Shown here one piece after another: positions 37,880-49,900 of a stretch of 64,000 nt of DNA; position 1 is the stretch's first letter, and each line of letters opens with the position of its first letter. Both the position numbers and the translations under genes were made by a program. Source of the stretch: Stercorarius parasiticus (Eukaryota; Chordata; Aves; Charadriiformes; Stercorariidae); NCBI GenBank assembly GCA_013396915.1, contig VWZL01000443.1, forward strand, positions 63,921 to 127,920, given 5' to 3'. The notes beneath the pieces were generated by a model. That model had not been told where the DNA came from. It made no database searches and saw only the letters and a list, made by a program, of their open reading frames with translations.

Positions 37880-38172
37880 GTCAGGGTACAGTATGGGCCA
37901 TGGAGTGTGGGCAGGGTAGGGGCATGACTGTGCCCAGCCAGGGTAGGTGCCCACAGGCTGGCAGGGCTGTGCCATCCCTGGCTGGGTGCAGTCCCACCAT
38001 ACCCCAACAAGCAAAGCAGAGCAGGGCTGGGGCCGAGGACAAGGGACAGGTCAGGGCCGGTCATCACCAGGTGAAGTCACGGTGACAGGACGGGTCCTGG
38101 AGTACACCGGGCAGTCGGTCTGTGGCTCAGGGTCAGGAGTCCTGATCAATGGGGTACATGGCCAGGTGCCGG
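37880..38172. repeat. GC-rich island, related to that at 17.9 kb
   Basis: A GC-rich block with abrupt edges. Its last 90 bp (38,081-38,170) aligns in order with 18,098-18,177, and weaker matches extend to the left (CCACCATACCCC...GCAGAGCAGGG against CCCATCTCCCC...GGAGCAGGG). A young CR1 begins only 1-3 bp after the matching part, and GC-rich DNA resumes beyond it at 38,560-38,760, so the CR1 probably inserted into the island. The family is not recognised. Confidence 0.5.
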
Positions 38173-38173
38173 C

Positions 38174-38530
38174 ATAGAATCATAGAATGTGTTGGGTTGG
38201 AAAGGACCTTTAAAGGTCATCTAGTCCAACCACGCTGCAGTAAGCAGGGACATCTTTAACTAAATCAGGTTTCTCAGAACCTCATCAAGCCTGGCCTTGA
38301 ATGTCTCCAAGGATGGGGCCTCCACCACCTCTCTGGGCAACCTGTTCCAGTGCCTCACCACCCTCATTGTAAAGAACTTCTTCCTAATGCCTAATCTAAG
38401 CCTACCCTGCTCTAGTTTAAAACCATTGCCCCTCGTCGTATCGACACATGCCCTTGCAAACAGCCCCTTCCCAGATTTCTTGTAGGCCCCCTTCAGGTAC
38501 TGGAAGGCCACTATAAGATCTCCCCTTATA
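38174..38530 (-). mobile_element. CR1 LINE 3' end, best-preserved copy, antisense
   Basis: This CR1 retrotransposon 3' portion, about 355 bp, lies on the minus strand. The plus strand begins ATAGAATCATAGAATGTGTT, then GGGTTGGAAAGGACCTTTAA, then TCTAGTCCAACC, which is the textbook antisense CR1 tail. The minus-strand frame 38,556-38,260 is open. It encodes the end of the reverse-transcriptase ORF, with FFTMRVVRHWNRLPREVV followed by a 'LETFKARLDEVLRNLI' end and a stop, all in the expected order. The 'GTGTTGGGTTGGAAAGG' wording suggests a CR1-J-type subfamily common in neoavian birds. The 5' end is truncated inside the reverse-transcriptase ORF, near CTCCCCTTATA, so it is dead but relatively young. 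Confidence 0.95.
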
Positions 38531-38559
38531 TATATCATAGTATGACTATAACACAACTA

Positions 38560-38800
38560 CAACAAAGCTCAGGTGGAGGCCAAGTGGGACGGTCACAGCT
38601 AAAAGCAGCTCCTGGGGGAAGAAAGGGCAGTGTCTGCTGAGGCTTCTTCTAGTTTTCTTCACAGCAACCTTTCAAAGTCAGCAGCTGTGCTCCCACTAAG
38701 CTGGCCCTGAGCCCAGGCAACCAAATTCCCAGGAGAAGGGGATGCGCTTTAAGCCCTCACACTGCCTGTTTGCATGATGCCATAAAAGCAGAGGCAAGAT
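38560..38800. other. GC-rich flank of the young CR1
   Basis: Moderately GC-rich sequence (CAGGTGGAGGCCAAGTGGG, then GAGCCCAGGCAACC) that probably continues the island interrupted by CR1. I see no gene. Confidence 0.4.
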
Positions 38801-38814
38801 CAAACAAAATACCG

Positions 38815-40640
38815 GTAGCAGGTCAGACCAAAGTTACCTCTAGCTCAGTTTGCTATAGCCGGTAATAGACATCTGCTGCAAAGAATATAAGGACAGGACA
38901 AGGATATAGTAATACTTCTCCAGCGACTTGTCTGATCTCCGCTTGATCTCATAGCAAATGTTAGTATCCCCAGAGTTCATTAATATTTTCAACTTATTTT
39001 ATCATAAATCCTGATTTCTAATGTCCTTTCCTCAGTCCTAGAGCATTATATATAAAAATCTCTTTATTCTCCTGCTGCTTACCAAACCCATTTTTTGACT
39101 GGTGCTGTTCTCTGGAGAGACCTCTCAGACAAATCTGTGCATTACCAACTTACAGGCTGGCTGAGAGGTGGGAAAAAGGGATTCTTACTCCTTGAATATG
39201 CTGGAAAAGACATGAGATAGATATGGTTTCTGGACAGATGGTAGTTCTTGAGGGATTTCTGTTGCAGGAACTTGACTAATATTCTCTTCAAACCAGGTAA
39301 ATTTTGGGTCCGCAAATTTCTCTGTCAAGGAGTTCCACTAGTTAGCAACACCTAAGTTCACCTCTCTTTTGAAGCCTTCTCCTTCAAGGCTTTTCAATGA
39401 CATTTAGTTCTTAAGTTAAAAGAGAAGATGAATGGTTGATCTCTATTTGTCTTCTCCCTGATGCCTTTGGTTTCAGAGACCCTTATCTCAATTCCCCAGG
39501 ATTCCCCCTAAGCCAGATGACAGTCTTAATCCACTTGGTCATCAGCTCTATTGAAGTTGGTTCGCACTCCTAATTATCCTTTTCATGCCCTTATTTCAGT
39601 TCTGTTGTGTCCTTTTTAAAATGGGAAGAAAGAATTACATAGCTTAATATGTAGGGGACCCTGATTCCTTATGGCAGAGTGAGGATATTCTCTGTTTTTT
39701 TCTCAATTTCATTCCTAATAATCATTAACACTTCATCTGTTGCAGCCCTATGATCTTTCTCCTGTGTGCTAGTGGTTAGCTCAGAGACCATAATTTTGCA
39801 TATGAAGTTAGGGTTGTTCTTCCCCTTGTGTATTTCTTTAGCTTTAATCTCTACTGAACTTCATCTGCCTTTTCATTATACAGTGTGCAAAGTACCTCTG
39901 CAATTTGCCACCACCATTCTCTCCTGTTCCTACTCAGTATCAGTTTGTGTCGTTGGCAGACATTCTCAACTCACTAGTTATGTCCTTTCCAGGTTGATCA
40001 CCACCGTACTGAGCAGCACATGGTCCCAAAGCATATTTTTCTTGATTTTGACGATCTTGTTCTGTTCTATTTTCACCGTGTTTTCTGTTTCCTGAATTTT
40101 AACCAAGTATTCACCATGCAATACCATGAGTAATTAGTTTCCTGAAAAGGTAATGGAGGGCACTTTCTAAAAGAAACACCTTTGGAAAGCCTTGACCTTG
40201 TTGACCCTGTGAAGAACTCCTACATGTTACCAGGCAGGAACATGTAAAAACTCCTGTTAATTTTTTCCCAAATATATAATCTTTATCCACATGTCCCCTG
40301 ATTCAGTTTTTATTATAGTTTCTATTAATTATCCCAGCACAGATAAGGCCAGAGTTAGAAGCCTGTAGTTCCCTTGTGAAATTTCTTTAAAAATCTGACA
40401 TCCTTTTTGCCACCTCTCAGTCCTCAAATGCAATTGCTTGAGTTCATTTATCATTTTAGAGCAAATATCATCCTGTTCATTTCTTACTGGTTATTTTGTT
40501 GGTTTGTTCCACTGTAGCTTCTTCTGCTGTCCCTTGCTGTCCCTTACTTAAGGTACATCCTCTGAGTTGCTTACAAAAAGTGTTGGTCTCTCCATTTGTT
40601 TCCACAATCAGCCTTTCCTTTGCTTCTGCTTGAGATTCAT
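38815..40640 (-). mobile_element. Ancient CR1-family LINE, about 1.8 kb, antisense
   Basis: The plus strand follows, in order, the antisense of an old CR1 lineage that is abundant in turtles and crocodilians and rare or decayed in birds. Landmarks, left to right, are: GGTCAGACCAAAG and TCTAGCTCAGT (3' end), TAATACTTCTCCAG, AAGGAGTTCCAC, TCTGTTGTGTCCTTTTT, GAACTTCATCTGCCTTTTCA at 39,856, TTGGAAAGCCTTGACCTTG, CTTGTTGACCCTGTGAAGAA, GCCTGTAGTTCCCTTGTGA and CAGCCTTTCCTTTGC. These correspond to the 3' UTR and a large part of the reverse-transcriptase ORF read from its end backward. The ORF is destroyed, and plus-strand open frames such as 39,766-40,095 are by-products. Recognition is from the consensus order. 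Divergence is high, and the ends could be off by some tens of bases. Confidence 0.75.
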
Positions 40641-42710
40641 TTGTGTACAAATCTTGTCAACTGGTGAAAACTGTCTACTTTCTAATTAGGTCAAGGAAAA
40701 AGTCTTTGAAATTTCTTGTCCAGATTATGGACGGACACTAAATCACACAGTGGCTAACGTTGCAATACAAATTTCTGCTCAATAGTCTAAATTTTGCGTT
40801 TAGCCTTTTATGCTTTCTGTACAAAACATAAAACTTGCTGTTGCACTCTATACAATGGGATAAAATGAGAGCTGAATGATTTTACTTGCAGCAGCCATGC
40901 TGGAAGGCAATAAATTCTGGTTAATAATAAGCTTATCATGCCTGACGCCTAATTACATCTTAAGAAGAGACAGTGATATTTTGCAATTATATCAATAATG
41001 GTTGTCCACACAAATGCACAGATTAGGATGTTGTAGAATTGTTGTCCAGAAAGGCAGCATTCTGCCTCTAAAATTCACTGGGTAAAACATGAATGACTGG
41101 TTGGGGAAAAAAGGATAATAAAAATGTTCATTTCCTTACTGTCTTTTGCACTAAATCAGTGAGTGGCATTCAATCTTTTTAGGTCTGGAACTTCAAAGAA
41201 ATTATTATTTCCCCCCTTGGCTACCTCAGATCCTCCAGTGGTTATAAAAAATCTTTTAACAGTGTCCACGTCAGAATGGAAATGAAACTAGCTTGTGCCT
41301 AAGCGTGCTGCTGAATTGTCAGAATATGCTGCTCAGGCTCTGTAGTCCAGGGCTACCAAAGATACCCAGCTTCTGAAGCACCACATAGATGTTGATGTCT
41401 ATACAAGCAGCAGTGACAGTGATTTCTGACTTCATTTGTGCACAGCAGGAGGAATTTCCAGTTTACTGATTTCTTTGTTATGGCATAACGCGCTACTAGT
41501 GACAGGCATACTGAGCTGGGGACTCCCAATTGCAGGAATTCATTTCCCATTTTTTGTCCTCATTTTTATGGTTTGTTATCTTTTATAAAGGCCAAAGGTG
41601 TTTAATCTTTTAATATTTTTTGGAATATAATGAGTCTGTGCTGAAAGTTGTTGTTTTCTACAGTTTTTAATGGCCTGGACTTAACTTACAGAAAAGCAAA
41701 CTCTATTGAGATGTATGGACAACAAAATCTTAAGGGGTAAAAATAATAGCAATCACGCTCTTAGACTGGATAGATTTTGGTCTGATTCTTCCTGCCACCT
41801 TGAGTTCATTAGTAGCAAGTGTGTCCTGTTAACAATTGCAAAATTTGCTTGGTTAGTTAGCTCTGAAGGGAGGCTGATGTCACTTTTTAAAACAGATGTA
41901 ACAGCAGCAGCAGTTGTGCTCGGTTCCTCACATTCCTTGTCATCATAACCATCTCCAACCCGGAGGGCTGGCAGGGCTACTTAGCTGCTGTTCTCATCAG
42001 ACCTAGTATGCAACTGGCAAAGAGGAACGGAAAATAATTGACTTTCTGGGTTGCTAGCTTGCTTTTTATCCCCCCCATCCAGTGTTCACCCCAACTTTCT
42101 CCCTCAGACTGACATTTTCTTGCTGTTTCTAATCTTCGTTGAGCTCTTGTGCCATCCTTGAGATTATCAAATGGTTGGTTGCGTTCAGTCTTAATTATGC
42201 AAACACCGAATTGCATGAAAATTGAAGATGACTATCTGGCACTTGTAGGACTTTCCTGCAAAAGGGTGTCTGCCAGTTTTGTACTACTGGTTGACAACCT
42301 GGGTGGTGAAATACATCCTATCCCATTAGTAATTCCTTGAATTTGCAAAGTATAATTTTGTAAGTATTATTTGTATTACATATAAAGCCATATTTGCAAA
42401 ATGCAACTCACCTGGAAGTAAGAAAATTGAAGAACAAAGTCTCTATTCAGTCCAGACTTGATCCCTGCAATATACAATATTCCATAAATTTGAATTAATA
42501 ATCACTTAGTATTTTCCCCCTGTGATTTCTGCCTCAGTGCACTAGATGGTGAGGAAATGACCATTTTTTTTTCTCCTTTATCACTAACCTTCAGTGTTCA
42601 ATGCCCTTTGTTTGCTGTACAATCAGAGCCAAGCCTGTTCTGAGTAAATAATTATTAAATTCTGTGTGGGCTCTGCTGCTGATAATAACATTTCTGGCTA
42701 CTTCACAAAT
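40641..42710. other. Non-coding stretch, no gene seen
   Basis: No supported gene. The left part may hold further decayed LINE sequence continuing from 40,640, but I cannot recognise it. Confidence 0.5.
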
Positions 42711-42800
42711 ATTATTTAAGTTACTGTCCCACGACCTTTGGGAAGTTGAGGTATATGACTGCATTTTACAGGTAGGGTATTAAGCCACAGAACCCTTAAG
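42711..42800 (+). repeat. MIR-like (CORE-SINE) 3' fragment
   Basis: CCACGACCTTTGGGAAGTTG, then AGGTATATGACTGCATTTTA, then CAGGTAGGGTATTAAGCCAC and AGAACCCTTAAG, follows the MIR-type order 'CACAACCCTATGAGGTAGGTA...CCCATTTTACAGATGAGGAAACTGAGGCACAGAG..TTAAG'. This old SINE relic is immediately followed by a TG microsatellite. Confidence 0.5.
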
Positions 42801-42832
42801 ATTATGTGTGTGTGTGTATGTGTGTACGTATA
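42801..42832. repeat. (TG)n microsatellite, interrupted
   Basis: ATTATGTGTGTGTGTGTATG then TGTGTACGTATA. Simple sequence at the end of the SINE relic. Confidence 0.9.
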
Positions 42833-45800
42833 TCCAGAAAATCTGGGTGACTGCTTTGAATGCAGTTAGAGTTCATCAGAAAGATCCACGTTGGTTGCAG
42901 AGGCAGTTCACTGGGGATCTGAGAGAACTGTGATGCTTCCATAGTAACCTGCAGCTTGGGCTTTATGGACCATGACATGGCAAAAAGCTGTGCAAGTGCT
43001 TGCTAAATGCCCTCTACTTCCCCAACCCCATCAGCATCAAGGCCTGGGTAAGTGGGTAAGTATAAATACTGCCCTGAGTGCAAAAACTTAAATTTCTTTA
43101 TGGCATGGCATTGATCTCCAACCTAAAATATGCCCAAGCCCTTTCAGGACTTTTGCACAGTGTGGACTGAGGCACAGGGCTATTTGAGTGGTGGAATATG
43201 AAGTCAGAGAGAGCAAACAACAACAAAGCAAAGGAAAATAAAATAATAATAAAAAAGCAGACACACAGATGGCCAGGCACAACCAGGCACTTGGAGCAGT
43301 TCCCTGAGAGAGGTCCCCTCAGTGGAGAGATTGTTGGCCAGTAAGCAGGGAGATGATCTCTAGCTGTTTGATTTTTCTGGTGCTGAAGGAAGCAGGATAT
43401 TACACATTCCTGTGCCGTATCTGGCCTGCATCAAAGACACCTGACCCCCACCCACGCATCCTCCTTTTGAAGGGGCAGTTTTCAGACTCTTGGTTTTGAT
43501 TTATCTGGTTTGAGAGAAGTGCCTACATTTGAAAGACTAACATGTTTAGCCATGTTCCCACCAATCTCAGATGTGCACTGGGAATACTCAACAATCCTCC
43601 AAATTGGATTTTGATGGTCTCAACTTGCATACAAAATAGTTATTGGATCCAGTTGCTCTGATAGTGCTTTCTAAATTTTTTTTTCTTTTTTTTTTTCTTC
43701 ACCAAAATTGAGGAATCATCCTTACCGGGCAATGCTGGATCCTCTAGAGAGACAACACAGATCTTATCCCACTCATGATAACAGAAACAGACTGTTTCCT
43801 CTTGGTTTGAACAGTCACCAGAGATGGGAGAAATGCGCAATTTACAGTTACTGGGTTGCCGCACTGGTCACTCAGAGCTCAGCAGAAGACTTTGCTCTGG
43901 TGGTGCACAGCTCTGCCTCATTTCTCCCAGCTTCCTCATTTGCCAGCCTGAACCCTTTTGCTCCTTCCCTGCTGTATCTCTGCTTTTCATTCAGGAAGAT
44001 GAGGGGTGCATCCATGCTAATGTTTTAGTTTGGATCGGGAAAGCACTTTTCAATTCACTCTCCCATGCATCTGCTCTTACCATGGTTTGTTTGCAATGGA
44101 GATATGTTTGGAGTATACGGACTAGATTTCTTCTGGCAGATGTGCTCCAAGTGCCTACTGCACCAGTGAGCATTCAGTCAACAGGACTCGGCCAGAGATA
44201 ATCCAAAGAATTATCTCCTTCCCATTCAGTAAAACTTCTTTTTCTGTTGTGCCACACTATTGGCCAACTCCTTGTCCTGTTCTCCCCATGACAGTATATA
44301 TCGTAGTTCCTGTCTTCTGACATTGCCAGCTTCATGCCTTATCTCAAAATTAGAAAGACCAAACTTTCAACATTATGCTTTTATTGATTAGAAAACACAA
44401 TCCATTGATTCAGTATTATTATTATTGATTCAGTGGAGCTTGCATGCTGTGATACTGGAAATAGCACTGGGGTCTGAAGTAGGTAGTAGTAGTGCTACAG
44501 AAACCATAGTCCTGTCGTAATTCTGTAGTAGTCTTACTGACATAGTACTAGGGTCTGGACTAGTGTTAATTGCATCTCCAAGCTGAATAAATAAAATAAG
44601 AACTGTTGTGTTCTCAGTAAAAAGGCTTTTCTAGCAACAAAAATGTGGAAATCTGACTATAAATATATATATTGTTTTGACTTTGATAAGTAGAACCTGA
44701 AATTTCTCATGCAAGAACTTCCTAAATTGTGAAGGAAGCTGTCAGAGGGACAGCTGGTTGGTCAGTCTGGGACAGGAAGTCTATAGCATTTTTACTTATT
44801 CAATTAATTATAAAAACACCCCACTCTTCTTTACCTTGTTCTAATATGCTTGGATTCCTTACCTTTCGCTTCCTTTCTTTGCATTCTTTTGCCCGTGAGG
44901 GTTCACTATATTACTTCCTATTCCTTTCTTTCTCTCTGTCCCTGCAAAACAGCCTTTTGTTGTGCTGTCCTTGGATACCTCTTACGTTCAGTTTGTTTGA
45001 TTATGGGATTCTTTTGAAGTTTAGTTTGGAACAGAGCATGCACATCGTCCTTGAAGCTTTGTCAAGCAGGTAATCTGACTTCTCATTCCCTGATGGTTAG
45101 TCAGTTTTGCCTTTCAAAACCACACCAACTCTAGCAGTCCTGGTAATCCTTTGTATAGAAGACAAATACAAGTTCTGAAAGACACAACCAGGCACAATTT
45201 GATCTAATGTGTACTCTATATAAGGTATGTGTACCCTATATAATATATTTTTTAGTAGGAGTTATTTTTTAGCAGAAAGCACCTGCAGTTTATTTACTGG
45301 TGGGCTTTCAAAATGACAGTTGTTTCATTGCACAAACTATCAGTGTAGTCGCATCAGATTGAGAAACTGAGCCCCTTTCTCTGAAAAAGTGTTTTCCAAT
45401 GTTTATTTCTAGAGATGAACTATTTCTGTTTTGTTTTAAGAGGAGAGATGCCACTTTCAAGTTTTAAAAGTGTTAATGAGAGAAAGTGAGATTCCTATCA
45501 TCTCATCTTTGGGCTGTTGGGTTATTTGGGGTTTTAGGGTTTGAAATAAGCCAGTACATGTTTTATAGTCTCAGGTGAGCATATGGAAGCTTGCAGCTCT
45601 GTGGTTAAGGGGACAAATTTCTTGTTCTGATTTGAACTGTCAAGGGCAATTAAAAAGATGTGGAGATATTAATTTTAAAATGTGACACATTAGTAAAGAT
45701 CAGATTTCCATTTCATGGAATGTTGTATTCAATGCTAGCAAATTTTTATTAGTATCTAAACCAGGCTTCTTTTATGTAGTCTTGTGAAACCTGATTGCTT

Positions 45801-46826
45801 TTGATCAAGGATGTAGACAAAATCCAGTGGGGCATGCCTTTACAATGCCTTTTTTAACAAGAGTGAAAATCCAACTTGAGAGGCCTCAAAACAGGTTCTT
45901 AAGACCAGAAATTGTAAGTATAAACCAAGACCCTACATTTATGTGGATTCTATTCCTTTCAATACTGTAATGTACTCTCATACAGTTTAAATAGTCCCAA
46001 GAAAATCAATAAATCTACCTGACATTTTTATTCCTTCCTATATTCCATTCCTTATGATCAGGTGTATCTCAGCTATATTTGATTAAATTTTTGGCACCAA
46101 TGTTGAAGAGAACTTTCTTCCACTTAGATTAAGAAAATGAAGAAGGAAAGTTCAATGAGAATTTAAATTACGTCTATCTTCCATCCATAGCTATGGTTAT
46201 TCACCAATTTGAAATTTGTGTGGTTTTGTGCTGAAAGAGAAAACTAGAGTAGAGAGATTGATTTTAATAATAATCTGATCCAGATTCAAATAGTTTGACT
46301 TAGTCATAGTATCTCTGTCTTTTGATGGCAGCATCATGAGTGACAATATTTCAAAATTTTTTCATTTTATTTGCACAATTCTTTCAATTCTCAGACTGTA
46401 ATTATTATTATTTTTCTATTACTCACCCTTGTATGGAATAAAAAAAGGTGTCATAATTGGAGCTAAATTTGTTTACATCATAGGAAATAAACTAAGAAAA
46501 CATTTTAAAATGCTTATTTTCTTGGTTTCCTCAGCCTAGAGATTCTGTAACTTTGATTATTTGATTTCTTCTTAAGCTGCGGCAGCATCTTCCTTGTTCA
46601 TTACAATTTGAAGTTAAAGCAGTGTAAGATATTGATCTGTTTTGTGGGCAGGATTCTTCATTTCAATGCAGCTTTAGGGAATTAAATATGGATTTGACAG
46701 AGATGTCCAGCTGTTCATACCATTTGGCAGAAGCTGTCTGAACTGTGAAAGTGGGGGATAAATGCAGACATTTTGAGCTGTTGTAACCTCTTCTTGACTA
46801 GACGTCTCCATCCATTATGAATCCCT
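42833..46826. other. Non-coding stretch, no gene seen
   Basis: No supported gene. Frames of 106 and 125 codons at 43,708-44,201 overlap each other in two plus-strand frames and look chance-like. Simple T runs lie at 43,676-43,699. A 20-bp tandem at 45,208-45,247 is listed separately. Confidence 0.5.
45208..45247. repeat. 20-bp tandem duplication
   Basis: ATGTGTACTCTATATAAGGT is followed by ATGTGTACCCTATATAATAT. The copies differ at a few positions. Confidence 0.85.
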
Positions 46827-46910
46827 TGGGCCAGATCCTCACTGAGGTAAATTGGCACTGTTTCCTTAGGCTCATTGCTTCCGTGCTGACTTACACCAGC
46901 TGGGCCTCAC
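46827..46910. repeat. MITE-like ancient palindromic repeat
   Basis: The left arm TTGGGCCAGATCCTCACTGA, then GGTAAATTGGCAC, pairs imperfectly with the right arm GTGCTGACTTACACCAGCTG, then GGCC. The reverse complement of the right arm begins GGCCCAGCTGGTGTAAGTCA. This is the layout of a widespread amniote palindromic family with 'GGCCAGATCCTCAGCTGGTGTAAATTGGC' arms. About 22 bp of non-pairing centre separates the arms. No coding capacity, and no target duplication recognised. Confidence 0.55.
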
Positions 46911-49900
46911 ATTATTTTCTCATTAAGTGGACAAAAGTAACCAAAGCATGTCTGCAGGACTCAGAATTGAAATGCATTTCTGTAAGTACTGCCTGGTTTT
47001 AGTGGCAACACTAATGCAATGGAGGCCCCCTGATACCCTCTGTAGACCCACTCACAGGGGACAGAGTGAATTAGGGTAAGATATCCGCAGCTGTGAATTG
47101 TTCTCCATTTGAACGAGGGGGGACTAGCTGAGCTGAATGAAGCGGAGGAATGATGAGCCATATCGGCTGACCCCGGACCTGCTGTATACCAGCACCAATG
47201 CCCACACTGTTCTGCTACGCACTCTTTCCTGCTAATAACATGGCTCCCTCACAGCTGGATCCAGATTTTTTACAGGATGGTTCCTCTTTTCCCACCTACC
47301 CACAGCATTAGCTGTGGAAAGGTTTCTGCAAGAGAGAATGGTGCTTTCCGAGGTGTTATACCTCATGTGAAGTCTAACTGTGCCTCTTTGTCGTCCTCTC
47401 CAAAACCTGCAGGAGACAGAAGGATTGAACAGAGGCAGTAGTATAGATGTGGTCTGAGGAGTTCAGGAGGTATGACTTGGATAAAATTCCCTCTGGAAGG
47501 GAGGAGGGGACATTTTTGATACCTGTGACGTGCTGTCTCACCTGAGGTGGGAATAAGGCAAGCGAAACATAGGGGTGTTTTTTCATAAAGGATCTCAGAT
47601 TTTCTGTTCTAGTGGAGTGTGAAATAAACAGATTGATGCCTAATCCTTATGAAACACTAATAAATTCCTAGACACAATCCTAATACCACCAAGATAGGCC
47701 GTCAGCTGGGTGCAACCTATCTGGAAGATCTAGAAAGCCTACTGCTTCTGCAAAATTTAAAATAAGCTCATTGTCTTCACAAGCCTTGCTCCTTCTGTGT
47801 CCTGTATGTGTTACTTGGACGAGAGGAACGTACAGTCTATAGTACTTTAGAGCCTTGGCACCCGCTTCACCTAGGAAATCTTGCTGTTTCTGAGCCTGCA
47901 AACCTGGCAAAAGAGTAGAACCAAATTGTACAAGGTTGCTAATATAAGTTGCATTTAGCATGGGTAGTGACTGCTTACTTGACGTACACATATGTAACAC
48001 TAACGTTAAATGAAAGAATGTTCTATTAAAAAAAAGAAAATAAATTTTTCACAAGTGACACAAAGGCCTATTAACTAGGAGTTTAAAAGATTTTCATTGC
48101 CAGGGAAAAAAAAACCACCACGCCACAGTGCTTAGAAATGCTGCTCGATTTTATTGGCTGATCGCTCAAAACACTGCTAGCGTGATATGGTTTTTATTTA
48201 CTGAGTGGCCACTTTGAAATTGTCTCTGCTGACTGTACTGGGCTTGGTTTCAAATCTCTCTTAATCCTGCAATGAACCTTTAATAAAGCTGGATTGACTT
48301 TAAATCAGTACTTAGAAACATTAATTAAAATAAAACGGGAGGAACCAAAAGATCAAATGATCCATTGTGGTGGTGGTGGTAGTGTTTAAATCAAAGCTCT
48401 CTTCTCCACCCCTCTCCAGAAAAAAGCAAGCCTTTGAAGACTGCAGCTGTATGACTTCCAACATGTTTTTTAAGCTGGCCTTAGGTTTTAATTATTTTTG
48501 CTGTTTTTGGTTGGCATTTTCTATATTTTGGAAGGGCTGTTTGGGACACTTCCTTTTACCCTTTCCTTCAGAAAAACCGAGGATAAAACAGGCACGATTG
48601 CCATGAATAGTGTGACAGGGTACAGCAAGCCCACTCATCCCGGTCTGTTCTGTGTTCCAGAGCGCGTAGTCTCCTGCAAAGGCTGGAAATGGCCCTGGAA
48701 AGTTCTCTGTTTCCTGAGCCAAGTTGTAATAGCTAGCATATCCACTGCTACAGCTCTGGCATTTTTATTTTATTTTATTTTTTTTATTTCCAAGTGACCC
48801 TCCAGCAGTCTCTTTGTTGCCTCTTCCACTACCAGCTAGCAGTGTGCTTCTGCAGACAATGCAGCCTCTATAGTAACAGCACTGCACTCCCTGTTGTTCT
48901 GCTCCACTGTGCTTTCATCCAGCAGAAAAACTCACTGATAGCAGAAGGAAACGACTTGAACAGAAATGTTAGCCTCTCTGAGGGCTGATATTAATTACAT
49001 GGTATGGTTACACTTCAGGAGCTAGTTCAGGGACACCTGATCTTTGCTATCAAGCCTGGTATTTCATAAGTGAATGATCTCATCAGTTGTTTTCAAAGCA
49101 ATCGATCTTTATTCTTTGCGTTGTTTATCAATTCCTGCACTCCCTTAATATGTGTCAGATTTCTGCAGCAGTTTTCCTGTACTATTTTTTTAAAAAATGC
49201 AATTAAGTATGTGAGAAACCTATCAGCTATGTGAGAGGGAAACCTAATAATCAGAAGCTAAAGCCTCAAGTGTCTTTCATCTGCTGGAACTGGAGACTTC
49301 CAAATACTTGATCGTGTTACTGAATGGGAAGCAGAGGAAGAGGGGTTGTGTGTTTTCCTCCAGCTTCGGCTATGTAAGAAGTCATGCATCTACCTCCCAA
49401 GGCTGTATTCCAGTAAGGTAATTTAAAGCTGATATAAAATGTGTGACTTCAGACACAGGTAAGGGGGTCCTCTGAGGAGGAAGGTGAAAGATGTTTATCT
49501 CACAGCTGCTGTATTTGAGCTGCCTCTGAGGTGTGTAGCCTAAAGCCTTGAAGGGGTTCACTCACCATCCATTTCCCTCCTCCCCAAGGACCAGAGGTCC
49601 AGCCTTCAGGAAACCTACAAGGACCAACTCTCAAGGCCTCTTGTGATTTCTCAGTGTTACCACAATATCAGATACCACTGCAGCTAGAAGGTATCATATT
49701 AAAAGGAGTGGCCTGTCTTGGACCACTTGCAAAGTAACACTGCTTTTAGCCAATCCTACAGTCCAAAGTAACTGCTAAGGAGGAACTGTCAACTGGATCT
49801 GTCTGGGATGGCCATTTTACATTGGGGAGAAACTTGGGGGTGGAAGAGTAGGAGGTGAGAAATGCTTTACTATCAAGCCAGACATTGCTGTCACTGGAAC

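Noticed and set aside
39766..40095. 109-codon plus-strand frame with Leu/Ser/Phe-rich, membrane-like composition
   Set aside because: It lies wholly inside the ancient antisense CR1 and is a by-product of its T-rich complementary strand.
47680..48000. 106-codon minus-strand frame with fairly mixed composition
   Set aside because: Length is expected by chance, no family is recognised, and no splice or polyadenylation context is seen. Worth only a routine protein search.
48120..48350. Possible conserved non-coding element (ATTAATTA-like motifs, few repeats)
   Set aside because: The impression rests only on sequence texture. Conservation cannot be judged from one genome.
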